The notes under the pieces: generated by a model
Seen by the model: only the letters and a program-made list of their open reading frames with translations
Databases searched by the model: none
What the model was told of the DNA's origin: nothing
In this document: piece after piece, positions 10,555 to 21,591 of the stretch
Position numbering within the stretch: position 1 is the first letter of the stretch
Layout: each line of letters starts with the position of its first letter
Position numbers and translations under genes: made by a program
Origin: Cucumis sativus
Taxonomy: Eukaryota > Streptophyta > Magnoliopsida > Cucurbitales > Cucurbitaceae
Reading direction: 5' to 3'
DNA: 64,000 nucleotides
Assembly (NCBI RefSeq): GCF_000004075.3
Contig: NC_026656.2
Span: 23,632,607-23,696,606, forward strand

Positions 10555-13525
10555 TTAGAAGAATCTTGCTCTTCCATAATGCAAAGACATGAGATAAGTA
10601 TTAGAAGAAGAAAAAGGAGTTTTTTGATTTTGTGGATGAAATAATATTGAAGAATTTGATAATGATGAGTTTGAATTAACAAACTCCACCAACTTAGGCA
10701 GCCAAATTCCATCTCTCACTTGCTTTAGTGATTGAGTATGCAACAGTCTCTCTCCCATGCACCATAATTCAACCTTCACAAAACCAGCAGAACTTTAAAA
10801 ATGAGTAAGAAAATTAAATAAATAAGTAAATGAACCCCTCAATTCATCATTACCCTCTCTCTATCTCTTCTTTACTGATTCATTTCCAATATTTTGCATG
10901 CATCATATCCCAACACACTCACTCTCACTCACTAAGACATTTGAGTGAGACATCTCATGCATGCTTCATCTCTTACTTTATTTTTTCAAAACCACTTCTG
11001 ATTTTGTAATTATTAGAGAGAGAATGAATATTAAAAAAAAAACTAGTAATAGCACGGAATTAATTAATCACTTTTAAGCCATGCATGTTTACTTTTGAAC
11101 CAGATGATTTCTTTTTTAATATTTGAAAACATTTTTCATATGATAAATACTTTGATGTATCACACCTCACTCTCTGCACAATCTAATTACAAAGTTGTGA
11201 TGTGATAAATATTATATTTTAAAAAAATATTTTTTTAAAGAACTATTCATTTGTAATTGAAAATGTTACATCTGATCTAAGTTGTAGTCAAAAGGTTTAA
11301 AAAATTATCAAGGTGTAATTTTGATGGATATTTTAAACAAAATTATATAAAAAAAATTAAATTAAAAAATAAATAAATATTTGATATTTTTAAATTAATA
11401 AACTTACCTTATTATTTATATTATATTATATTTGTATCAATAACATTTTGATAATTCTTTTTTGAGTTTTTGTAGGTTTTTCTAATATTGGTTCACAACA
11501 TTGAATTCAAAAAATGTGTAGATATTAATGAAAATATTGACATGTGAAATGTGTATTACCTTTTTCACATTATTCATCATCATTATTTATTATTATTTTT
11601 TTCATAAAAGACATTTCCATAAAATAAAAGAAAAAGCTAGAGTAGGCATTTCAATAAAAAGAAAACTAGAGAGCATCATAATATAAAAGATATAATAATG
11701 TATGATTTGAGAATAAAGTTTTGAATGAATTTCAAGATCCACCAATCTTTCATTTATCTCTTCCAATCTGATAAAGCTAAACAAATTTAGTACGTAATAT
11801 TTATAATTGGACAATTTAGTAAATATGTGATAGGTAATAATCTTTTCTTTTACTTTAAGTTTATTTGAAAGAAATAATGAGATAGTTTTGCGTTTTGTTA
11901 CCTCAGCTTGATTGGAGAGACCCAGCTTTGTGAGCAGGTACTTCTTCACCATCAACACTGTCATCTTCTCATCCCTAAACAGTTTTTCACCAAAATCCAT
12001 AACTCAGGCTTTCCTTTTCTCACTGCATCCTCTCATCATTTGATTTCAGACCAAATACATACAACGAATATATTATTATTATTATTTGCAATCCCAACTC
12101 TAGTTTTTCTCCTCAGGTCAAACTTTATTATTTCTTTTAATAAAAAAATCACATTGAAAAAAAAAACTATATACCCTCCAACTCTAGTTCTTTTGATCAG
12201 TAATTTAAAGCAGAGAAAATTGCTATCAACTATATTGATAGCAACAACTTTACTACAATGTAATATCTGAGTGAACTGTTTAACTTTTCATTTTCACTAT
12301 TTTTTTCATATACTTCTTTTAAAAAAGAATTACGTGACAATATAGTTTACTATTTTGGAGGACTTTTAAGAGAAAGATAATGGTATTGTGGTGAGTTTGA
12401 GGTAGTTATCTTAAATATAATCATGTGAAAATCAACTATAAATTAAATCTCAAAAAAGAAAAAAAAAAAAAGTCTAGATTGATTTCCTTAGGAAAGTTCA
12501 AGAGAGTTTAAATGGATATAAAAATTAATTAGTTTTGAGTTTTAATGGATTGGTTGTAATGTTTATTTGTTTTTTGGAAAAGAAATCATTATTTAATTTT
12601 AAATTTCTGAAAATATGTCTTTTTAAACAAGAGTACTTTACCCACTCAATACCATTTCAATCAACATTTAAGTTAGTCAACTTATGTAGATAATTACGCT
12701 TGCATCTTTGATATATATATTCTATAATATTTAAGAAAGGTTTTAAAAATAAAAACAACAATCAGTACACAAAAAACTGGGAAATTTGAAAAGTTTGTAT
12801 GATTTGATAGTGTGTTTTGAATGTTGTCACTTACTTGACTCTAATGTAGGGTTTGGGTATCTGAGGCAGTGCTGCTCCTCCCTTCCTACCACATTTCAAA
12901 TTCAAATTATATTAATAATTACAATAATCTTACATTTACTTAAAAAAAACTTCATAATACATCAAAATACGTTCTATCGATTTCGAAAAAAAAAAAGAAG
13001 TTTAATCAACTGTTATATAACAATATAAACATTCATTAGTTATTTATTTATGTTGTAACAAAAAAAAAAAAACTCTACAATTAATTCATTGGGGAAAGAA
13101 AATCAAAGCTTTTTTTTCTTTTTTTTTGAAGATGATAGATCAAGGAAAAAGAAGGAGAAGAAAAGAGTTTATAAGTTTGACCTGTTGGGTGAAGAGAGTA
13201 GTGAAAACCACAAACCAGCAGAGTTGGTGATTATTGAAGAATAATCACTATGGAAGTGCTTTTTCTTGCTTTGATGTTGAAGCATAAAATCCCTTATTCC
13301 CATATTGCAATAATTACTCTTATTATTAGGCCCTATTTGAAGCCTCAAATCCAAATTAACATACTCACTTTCCTCATGAGAAGTGGTTCCACAAATAACC
13401 AATTTCTCTTGGTAGAGTCTTGATCTTTTTTCATCTTCTTTTTCTTGTTTTTGTAGTTGTTCCTTTCCTGTGGATCCTAATCCTAAACTCAACTCCAGCC
13501 ACTCTTGAGTAGAAGAGGAACCCAT
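10555..13525 (-). CDS. LAX2: LAX PANICLE 2-like protein (EAR motif + RAWUL domain), 3 exons
   Basis: Model on the minus strand: exon 1 13525-13182, exon 2 11974-11902, exon 3 10773-10555. All introns are GT-AG with consistent phase, giving 211 aa. The ATG at 13525 is used because the extra upstream codons start with TTG. Near the N-terminus is LELSLGLG, an LxLxL EAR repression motif. The second half reads GLWFSLLSSPNR, then DEKMTVLMVKKYLLTKLGLS, then VELWCMGERL and LKQVRDGIW. This is the layout of the ubiquitin-like RAWUL domain of LAX2/DRIP-type plant proteins. LAX2 of rice (BARREN STALK2 of maize) is a nuclear regulator of axillary meristem formation. A role in branching or transcriptional repression here is inferred from the family, not shown. 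The C-terminal ~45 residues are Ser/Asn-rich and unmatched. Confidence 0.68.
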
Positions 13526-13994
13526 TTTGGCAAAGCTATCCAAATGTGTCTATTGAAAGCTTAAATATATAAGGGAAAACAAACAAAATGGTATGGGGCC
13601 GGATATATATCTCTTTCATTTTAGGGTTTGTTTTGAGAACTACACTCACCTCTTACATCTCCAAACACATCTTTCTCTCTATAATACAATATGCATTTCT
13701 ATATATAAAATTAATTAGGTGTAATCATTAGGGATTTTGTTTTATTCATATTCTAAGTTTTTATAAGAATAAAATAATATTAAATTAAATATTTCGTTTC
13801 TAACCTTAAAAAAAAATCAATTTTACCGAAAAGGGTAAATATTTTATCAATTTTATCATAACAACGATTTTTCCTTTTTTTTTTTTTTTAGTGTAAGTGT
13901 AGAGATGTCTTCGGTTTCTATAAAAAGCAAGTTACACTTTTATTATTTCTTTATATATATAATATTTTAAGATTTTGTTCTATAAGATTTTTAA

Positions 13995-14029
<35 letters not shown>

Positions 14030-14610
14030 CAAGTTTCTCAACCATTGCTTTTATGTTTCTTGAATTCCAGCTACTCCAATTGAAAAAACAACACATATTT
14101 TAAAGTTTTTCTTTTTGACATTTTCTTAGTTTCTGAAAACATTTTATTTAAGACAGAAGAGATCAGCAAGGACAAGTCATATTGGCTATAAAATATTAAG
14201 AACTCCCTAGATCAACTGACTACTAATTAGCCAAGAATGGAAATATTATTAGATAGATAACTAAACATAAAAATGTATGGGTGTAAGTAGCGTTTATAAC
14301 ATTTAATTTTAAAAACGAAATAGCTATAACAAAATGTGCTTAAATCATTGAAATCCAAATATATCTCTTATTTCATTATAACTGATGTAGTATCAAATTA
14401 AAAAGGTGCAATAATGGTTAAACTCTGTAATTTAATTTTTCCTCATATTGATATTCAATTGTTAAATTTTTGAATCCATAAAGTAGGTAAAGTGTTAACA
14501 TATCTCTCGTGTGTGTGTATATATATATATATATTTATTTATTTATTCTAGTCTACCAACTAATCTATCATAATTAGGTTAACGTGTGTTTTAAAAACTA
14601 AATATGTAAC
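13526..14610. other. Promoter-side spacer of the LAX2-like gene; simple repeats
   Basis: No gene seen. This is the upstream region of the minus-strand gene starting at 13525. It holds a poly-T tract near 13,867-13,890, a long (AT)n microsatellite at about 13,997-14,027 and a GT/AT microsatellite at about 14,508-14,535. Confidence 0.4.
13997..14027. repeat. (AT)n microsatellite
   Basis: Uninterrupted alternating AT of about 30 bases, the longest simple dinucleotide run in the window. Confidence 0.9.
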
Positions 14611-14618
14611 ACATTTAG

Positions 14619-15129
14619 TAGGGGTCTAAACGGGTTGGATCAGGGGACATTCTCAACTCAACCCATATTTTTAGGTTTGTTCGATTGGCAACGGAATAGT
14701 ATTCATCTAATCTAACCTAACCCTTCAAATATGAGTTGGGTTGTTGGAGTGTACTATGTAGGAGAAACAATAGAAGAAGGTGAAAAGAGAAGCCGATGGA
14801 GACAGATACTGAGAAGGAAAGACGTGAGATGAGAAGTTGAGACGAGAGGGAGAGGGTAACACCAACGACGACATGAGATGAGAAGTCGAGACAAGAGGGA
14901 GAGGGTTAATGCAAAGAGATGTGAGACACCACGTGAAGTGTAGTGTTAACGAAGTGATGTTCCGTGACTTTAATTCAATCATCGATCCAAGATCCAATCC
15001 AACTCGAAAAAACAAAATTTTCAATCCAATCCAACTTAAATTTTAAACTAATCCAACTTAATCCTTATAATATGCATTGGATAGTCCAGATTATTCGGTT
15101 TATCAAATTATATATTCTTACACCCTGAT
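14619..15129. mobile_element. Possible non-autonomous hAT-like element
   Basis: The left edge reads TAGGGGTCTAAAC and the right edge, on the opposite strand, reads TCAGGGTGTAAG, an imperfect ~12-bp terminal inverted repeat of hAT-like type. Inside are many worn 'gggttgg' and 'ccaatccaac' words facing each other across a ~300-bp core. The core contains a 37-bp segment (from gacgtgagatgagaagttga) repeated with few changes 49 bp downstream (14,821 and 14,870). No transposase and no clear 8-bp target duplication were found. Confidence 0.35.
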
Positions 15130-17990
15130 ATTGACCCAACTCACAACATGAGAGTAGAATATTCCTACTGGATGAGAGTAATTATATTTATACTGGATGA
15201 GAGTAATCATTTTTTTAAAGAAAAAAAGTTTATCCCGTAGCTCTATCCACAACTACAATAGTACCATACTTCCTTAATTTACACTACAAATTTACTTTAC
15301 CTTCATAAATTCTTGTAAACATTACATTAACATCGGTGAGTCTCATTCAATATAACATGTATTTGATCGTGACCCATGACAAAATAAATAAAGTTTTATT
15401 TTTGCAACTCATGTATGGGCCAGATATTTTTGAAGAAGATAGACATATGGGTCGCTCTTTACCAAGACAAAAGAAGGGAAGAAAAGTACAATATTTAGGG
15501 AGAAAGAAGAGTAATAGGTTTGGAGAGAATTGGAAGAGGTTGAATGTGATGAAGTGAAGAGAAATGAATGTAGGATTTGGTAGTTAGATTGAAGAGAGTT
15601 ACACGCAAAACACTCGCAGAGAAAAGAGTATAAAAAAAAGTTTGGTAATTATGAAATGATAGATGTGAAAAGGAATTAGGGTATAGCAGCTCCATATATA
15701 TATCCATAGGGAATAGCCAATGATTTGGTTTATTCTAACCTATTGCCCTCTTCATGAACACAAAAATCTCTCTTCTTTTATTACCTTTTATCTTCAAGAT
15801 GTTTCTCTGTTCATTTTGTTGTACGAACAAAAAACAATTAATAAAAGACAGTGAGAGAAGGAAGAGATTTGGTTAGGAAATCCCCCATTTTAAGGAAAAG
15901 AAAAAAGATTGCACGTGAAAGGCTAAGGGTAAATTCAAACATAAAGAGGGCATGCAACGTCAATGTTAATACTTGTTCCTTTCTCCTCTCTTTGTCTAGC
16001 TATCATTCCAAATGGTAGGTTAAAAAATAGACACTAAATCATTAAAAAATTTAAAGTTCAAGGACTAAATTTGTACATATAGAAAAGGGTAAGACTAAAT
16101 TGTTACTTCTATAAAAGTTTAGAAACCAACCGTTATTTTAACCTAGCTAAATGCTAAATCATTTGCAAATACAACACTAAGCAATTAGAACTGTTTTATT
16201 AATTAATATATATCACAATGCAACTTATATCTAACTATACATGGCTAAATAAGAATCTATCAAGATATCGCTCATATATTTTGTTTAAAAATATTGCTAA
16301 ACTTCATACTCCATGTCCAAAATTATCCTCGTTACCGTGAAATAAAAGTTTTAACAATGCTCTTAGACTTTATTTCATTAGTAGTTTGGTTTAATTAAAA
16401 TAGGATTGAATTATAATATATATATGTTTAAGCAAAAGTGGAGGATAATATACAAAAATGATTGTAATAATTAAGTAACGTTATGTTATATTCATGTGTA
16501 AAAAATCTGATTTGGTGACCATAGTGTTTATAAGACGACACACAACAACAATCTGGATTGGATTTGAGAAGCATTGTTAGATTTGCTTTTTCTAACATCA
16601 AAGATTTTGTTTCACTAATTTATGGGATTTATTCTATTTGTGCCAACTTAGCTTAGGCCTCACATTATTCTTTTTTTTTTTTTTTCCTTCTTTTCTTTTG
16701 GTTATTTAGTAAATTTAAGCACCGTTTGTAAATAAACACCACTAACTCTCAAAAGCTTGCAAGTCTTAGTTTTTGACATTATACGTAGGGTGGTATTCTA
16801 AAAATCAGCTAGTTATAGGTTTCTATGACCCTAATGCTTGTATTAAAAAGGAAAAAAAGAACTTCTCCTCCAACAATATAAATAGTAAATTTATTTGACC
16901 GAGGGGAGAACATAGTGCTTACAACCCATTTTTGGTTGAGTTTTTAGTCTAATTTCAAATTCCAAAAACAAGTTTTTAAATGTTTACTTTGTTTTTCATT
17001 TTCAAAATTTTTAAAATTATTGATAAAAAGTAGATAAACAGATAAAAAGAAAATTCTATTAAGATGTAAATTGTATTTATAGCTCAAAATTACAATAAAA
17101 AAAATACTAAAAAATCATTTGGTAAATTTAGAAAGTTTAATTCAATAGAGTGGTATTAGTTAATTGTGGATTTCATAATTCATATTAACTCTACAGACAA
17201 AAATTGAAGATGTGTTTGGATTATGTGGTGAATTGTTTACTTTAGAAAATAAGTTATTTTGAAAAAATTAAAATGTTTGAAAATGACTTAAAATAGATTT
17301 TTAAATAATTTTTAGAAAAAAAAACTTAAACAAAAGTAATGAGTTTCTTGAAAAATATATATTTTTTATTTCAATCCAAACATGGGTTTAAGTGAGAGCG
17401 TTGAGAGAGAATTTATAGTTTAAAAAAAAAGCAAGAAAAATTGGAGGTTGATTTGGTAGGTGTTAGAAGATGTGAGGTGTGAATGGAGGCAATGTTAAGA
17501 GATTGGTGTATGAGTAAAATGTATTGATTTTGTTTATTGTTGTATAGGCAATGGTTGTTGCAAAGTATGAGCTTATAGTGCGTGGCTAAACATTTAACCT
17601 CTAACCTCCTGTTAATGAACTTTTCTATGAATTTATCCCCAATTTTTATTTCATCATCCTCTTTTTTTTTTTTTTTTTTAATCAATTTTTGTTAATTTTA
17701 CATAATTTTTAATTTCTAGTTTTAAAATAAAATAAATAAATAAAGTTTTGGGTATAGTAAAAGATGAAAAAATTGATATTATTTAAAGAATATATCAAAA
17801 TTTCATATTCAACTGATGATAGATATTAATAAATACTGATATACTTGTATCGGTTATATTGATAGACAATTATTATCAATGTCTATTATCGATATAATTC
17901 AATATTTTTGTTTATTTTATTATATTTGGAAATGTAACTAAAAATTTATTATGTCAATAATATTCTAATATTTTCTATTTCTAATAATAG
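15130..17990. other. AT-rich intergenic stretch
   Basis: No gene supported. A purine-rich patch at 15,420-15,670 gives short open frames on both strands without domains. Poly-T runs occur near 16,672-16,686 and 17,661-17,679. Confidence 0.35.
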
Positions 17991-18009
17991 AATAAAGGGT
18001 TTTTAAAAA

Positions 18010-18720
18010 ATATGTTTTACACGGTTCGAAACAATTTTGAAAACGAAAAAAGTCCACAAGCCCACAATGAAAAATACAAAAATTGCCCTAGTCGATCAAA
18101 AAATGTCTTAGTCAATACGCGACCAACTATACACGTCTATCATTTTTCTTCTAAACAATCGTGTAGGTAGTATCAATACAATCGAATAGTTTTTTTAACG
18201 ATGAAAAATATGTTTCAAATCTAAACAATTATGTTAACTATGGTAAACAATCGTTTAGATCATACCCACGCGATCGTGTGTAGTTCTTTCTAAATGATGA
18301 GAAAAAGGCTTCAAATCTAAATAATCTTGTTTACCACGCTAAATAATCGTGTTGACTATAGTAAGTCATTGTTTAGATCATATTCACACGATTGTATATT
18401 TTTTTTTAAAATGATGAAACAAAGACTCCAAATCTAAATGATCGTATTGACCATGTTAAACGATTACGTGTTGACTAGGTAAGCGATTGTTTAGATCATA
18501 TCCACACAATTGTACTGTAGTTCTTTTTAAATGATGCAAAAAAGGATTTCAAATTTAAACGATCGTGTTAACTAGATAAGCTATCGTTTAAATCATATAA
18601 GAGTGATATTTGAGTAATTTTGATATTGTGGAAGAAGAAGCTGAAAGAAAGAGTAGAGGAAGCTGGAAGAAAGAAAGAAAGAGAGGATAGCTTCTTTGTC
18701 GTTGAAAAGGCAAAATAGTC
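18010..18720. repeat. Dispersed repeat with a ~118-bp degenerate tandem array (copy 1)
   Basis: The word gtttagatcat recurs at 18,253, 18,371 and 18,489 (period 118 bp), with a worn fourth copy at 18,586. Each unit also carries 'caaatctaaa.gat' and 'aaacgatcgtgtt'-like words. The left flank (gaaaacgaaaaaagtccac ... caatgaaaaatacaaaaat) is nearly repeated at 37,700-37,740 ahead of a similar motif-rich region. The two loci are therefore copies of one dispersed family in the same orientation. No coding potential; class unknown. Confidence 0.6.
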
Positions 18721-19915
18721 CCCTTTGGATTACTTTTTGTATTATTCAGAACAAGCTCTTGTACGGTTGCTTAGTGTAAAACTAGAACGATGAAACTTGT
18801 TATCCAAATTATTTTATTTATCCTATATATTTTTCGTAGAATCAGGAAAGGAATAATAATGTAAATAATAACAGTAAACCTTCTGCACAAGAGAAGTGTT
18901 CGTGTCCTTTTGAATTTAAGCAACAACCCCCTTAATATCCATTCCTGCATTAGTGATAAATGGTCACCCTTAAAACCTCACCAAGCACCCCAGAGTAAAC
19001 AAAGAAACCCAAGAAAACGTAGAATATCTATTTGAAATTAACATAAATGTTTTAGAAGGCTTTGCTTTGGGCCAAGGCTCTAGGTCATTGACTCATAAGA
19101 GGCTTGGACCCCATGAAACGTACTAAAGCTATGTGACAAATAACTAAGGCTTGCACCTAAAAGGTTGAATTAATTTGCTGCACCATTCTTCAAGAATAGG
19201 AAAGTTCATGCATACGTACAATGCTGGTGCACCATGAATGGAAGCTATTTTACCCATTACTATATCTATATGCAATAATGTCAAAGGCCGCCTAGGTAAA
19301 AGTTAATGTAAAAATGTAAACGTTAAACAATGTGTTAAAAGTTTTATCTAAGAACTCAACATATAATAAAAGTTACTATTATCAATTATTGTACTTACAT
19401 AATCATCATGTTAACAATACCTCATCCTACTCTTTGTTTTTAATCAATGTTTTTATTTAATTCAAGGATTATGCCTCATATAATATAATATATATTTTAT
19501 GGTCAGTTATGACTGTGAGTGACTAAACTTATAAATTAAAGAATATACAATATTAAGTTTATGTAAGATATATACATATATTATAGTCACCTTATATCCT
19601 AATCTTATTTAGATTTTAGATACAAAAAGGTAGATTCTTTTATAACAAAGGTGTTGTTAATAATCTGAGCATTTTTTGGAAATAAATTCATTATAGTCGT
19701 CGTTTTAGTATCCTAATCTTATGTTAATATATTTGTGTGTCAACTCTTTCTTTTGTTTTAGGTTTTTCACATTTTTTGGCTTGAAAATTTCATAGTAGAT
19801 GCAGTTTTCATTTGAAAGTTTAGAGTGATAAACATTCTTCTTAAGTGGAAAATTTTCGTTGCCATTGTTTAAAGAAGTGTTGTTTTACATTTAAGATCTA
19901 TCCTTGAGTAGGTTG
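18721..19915. other. Spacer before the Copia pol fragment
   Basis: No gene seen. Part of the sequence just before 19,920 may be non-coding or eroded Copia sequence, since a recognisable integrase frame begins at about 19,960. Confidence 0.3.
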
Positions 19916-19919
19916 GGGA

Positions 19920-21552
19920 GATGATGCTTTATGATGTTGTGAGTCGGCACGGGATGATAAGACAATCAAGCAAATGCGATCTGATAATGCTCTTGAATTG
20001 AAATTAATTGATTTCTTCAAAGATAATGGGATCCTACTTCAGTTCTCTTGTGTCAGATGCCCTCAACAGAATTCTGTGGTTGAAAGGAAGCATCAGCATA
20101 TACTTAATACAGCAAGAGCACTATTCTTTCAGTCAGGTATTCCTATGATTTTCTGGGGAGAATGTGTATTAACTGCTGTTTATTTGATCAACAGAACTCC
20201 ATCAAGGTTGTTGCATTGGAAATCACCGTTCCAACTACTTAACAAGAACCTACCTGACTACAAGAACTTAAAGGTCTTTGGTTCTCTGTGTTATGCTTCC
20301 ACTCTGCCGCATGACCGTTCCAAGTTTCAACCTAGAGCAATACCAGCTGTGTTTGTAGGCTATCCACAAGGCATGAAAGCATATAAATTGTACAACATTG
20401 ATCAACAGAAATTTTTTGTCTCAAGAGATGTTGTATTTCATGAAGAAGTCTTTCCTTTTAAAGACTTATCCGCAGCCCGTGGAAGATCCAATACCAGGTT
20501 TTTCTCTACCAAAAGCCTTCCATGACTCTTCAAATGATGGCCTTAGCACCTCCTCACATATCCCAAATATCCCTCCTTCACCAAATATGAATTTTGACAG
20601 CATATTAGAAGTCATAACCCAGTCCATGGATGATCCATCTCTGTCGATCCAACAGATCAATACACCTGAGGAAAGTTCCTCCCAAATTTCCAGTAATCCC
20701 TCCGTAAGAATATCAAACTGAGTCACTAAAAAACTTTCCTATCTCCAAGCTTACCATTGTGGCCTCCTTACACCACAGCCTCATCACCAAAGCTCCACAA
20801 AATACCCATTAAACCAGTACATATCTTACCAAGCCTCTCCCAACCTTTTAAACACTCCATATATACTACATGTTTCCACCTTACATGAACCAGCCTTTTA
20901 TCATGAAGCTGTCATACATGATTGCTGGAGAAAAGCCATGGAAGCTGAACTGAAGGTTATGGAAGTTAATCATACATGAAGTATTGTTCCATTACCAAAA
21001 GGAAAGAATGTTGTAGGATTGGATATAAAAAATCAAACACAAAGCTGATGGCACTGTTGAACGTCATAAAGCAAGACTCGTTGCCAAAGGGTATACATAG
21101 CAAGGTCTTTATTACTTTGAAACTTTCTCACCTGTAGCTAAAATGGTGACTGTCAAAACCTTGTTGACCATAGCAGTTTCAAAGAATTGGCACCTAGTCC
21201 AACTTGATGTGAACAATGCCTTTCTTCATGGAGATTTCTTTGAAGAAGTTTATATGGGCTTACCGCTTGGCTATAAATCAAATACTACCATTCAGGGGGA
21301 GAGAATGGTGTGCAAACTACATAAATCTATCTATGGATTAAAACAAGCCTCTCGCCAATGGTTTGCCAAGTTTTCACAGTTCCTCATTTCCTTAGGCTTC
21401 CAACAAGAAAAGGCAGATTATTCTCTATTTACAAAGGGCCAGGCCACTACCTTCATTGCATTACTTGTCTACGTTGATGATATCATAATCACTTGAGCAA
21501 ATATTGAACTTATTCGAGGTCTACAATCAGTACTTAATCGTAAATTCCAAAG
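19920..21552 (+). mobile_element. Copia retrotransposon pol fragment (integrase end + RT start)
   Basis: 19,974-20,525 is the C-terminal half of a Copia integrase (RSDNALEL..., CPQQNSVVERKHQHILNTAR, then the CFxS/VFVGY-type tail). The frame then slips into a linker (20,398-20,721). Reverse transcriptase follows at ~20,880-21,496 with internal stops: [40 protein letters not shown] and the catalytic YVDD box. RT similarity runs on briefly (LQSVLNRKF) and stops at about 21,552, 40 bp before the ATG of the P450 pseudogene. There is no RNase H, gag or LTR, so this is a 5'- and 3'-truncated dead fragment on the + strand. Confidence 0.85.
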
Positions 21553-21591
21553 CAAATGGAGAAAAATCAAAGCGAAGCATATTGTGAGCAA

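Noticed and set aside
11902..12000. Start of a gene at the ATG near 12,000 in the LAX2-like locus
   Set aside because: An acceptor (TTTAG) at 11,975 joins in perfect phase to the exon ending at 13,182 and gives the expected family sequence; the ATG just upstream is intronic in this model.
18135..18600. CRISPR-like or satellite array
   Set aside because: Units diverge along their whole length with no conserved-repeat/unique-spacer pattern, only about four copies exist, and the context is a plant nuclear genome.
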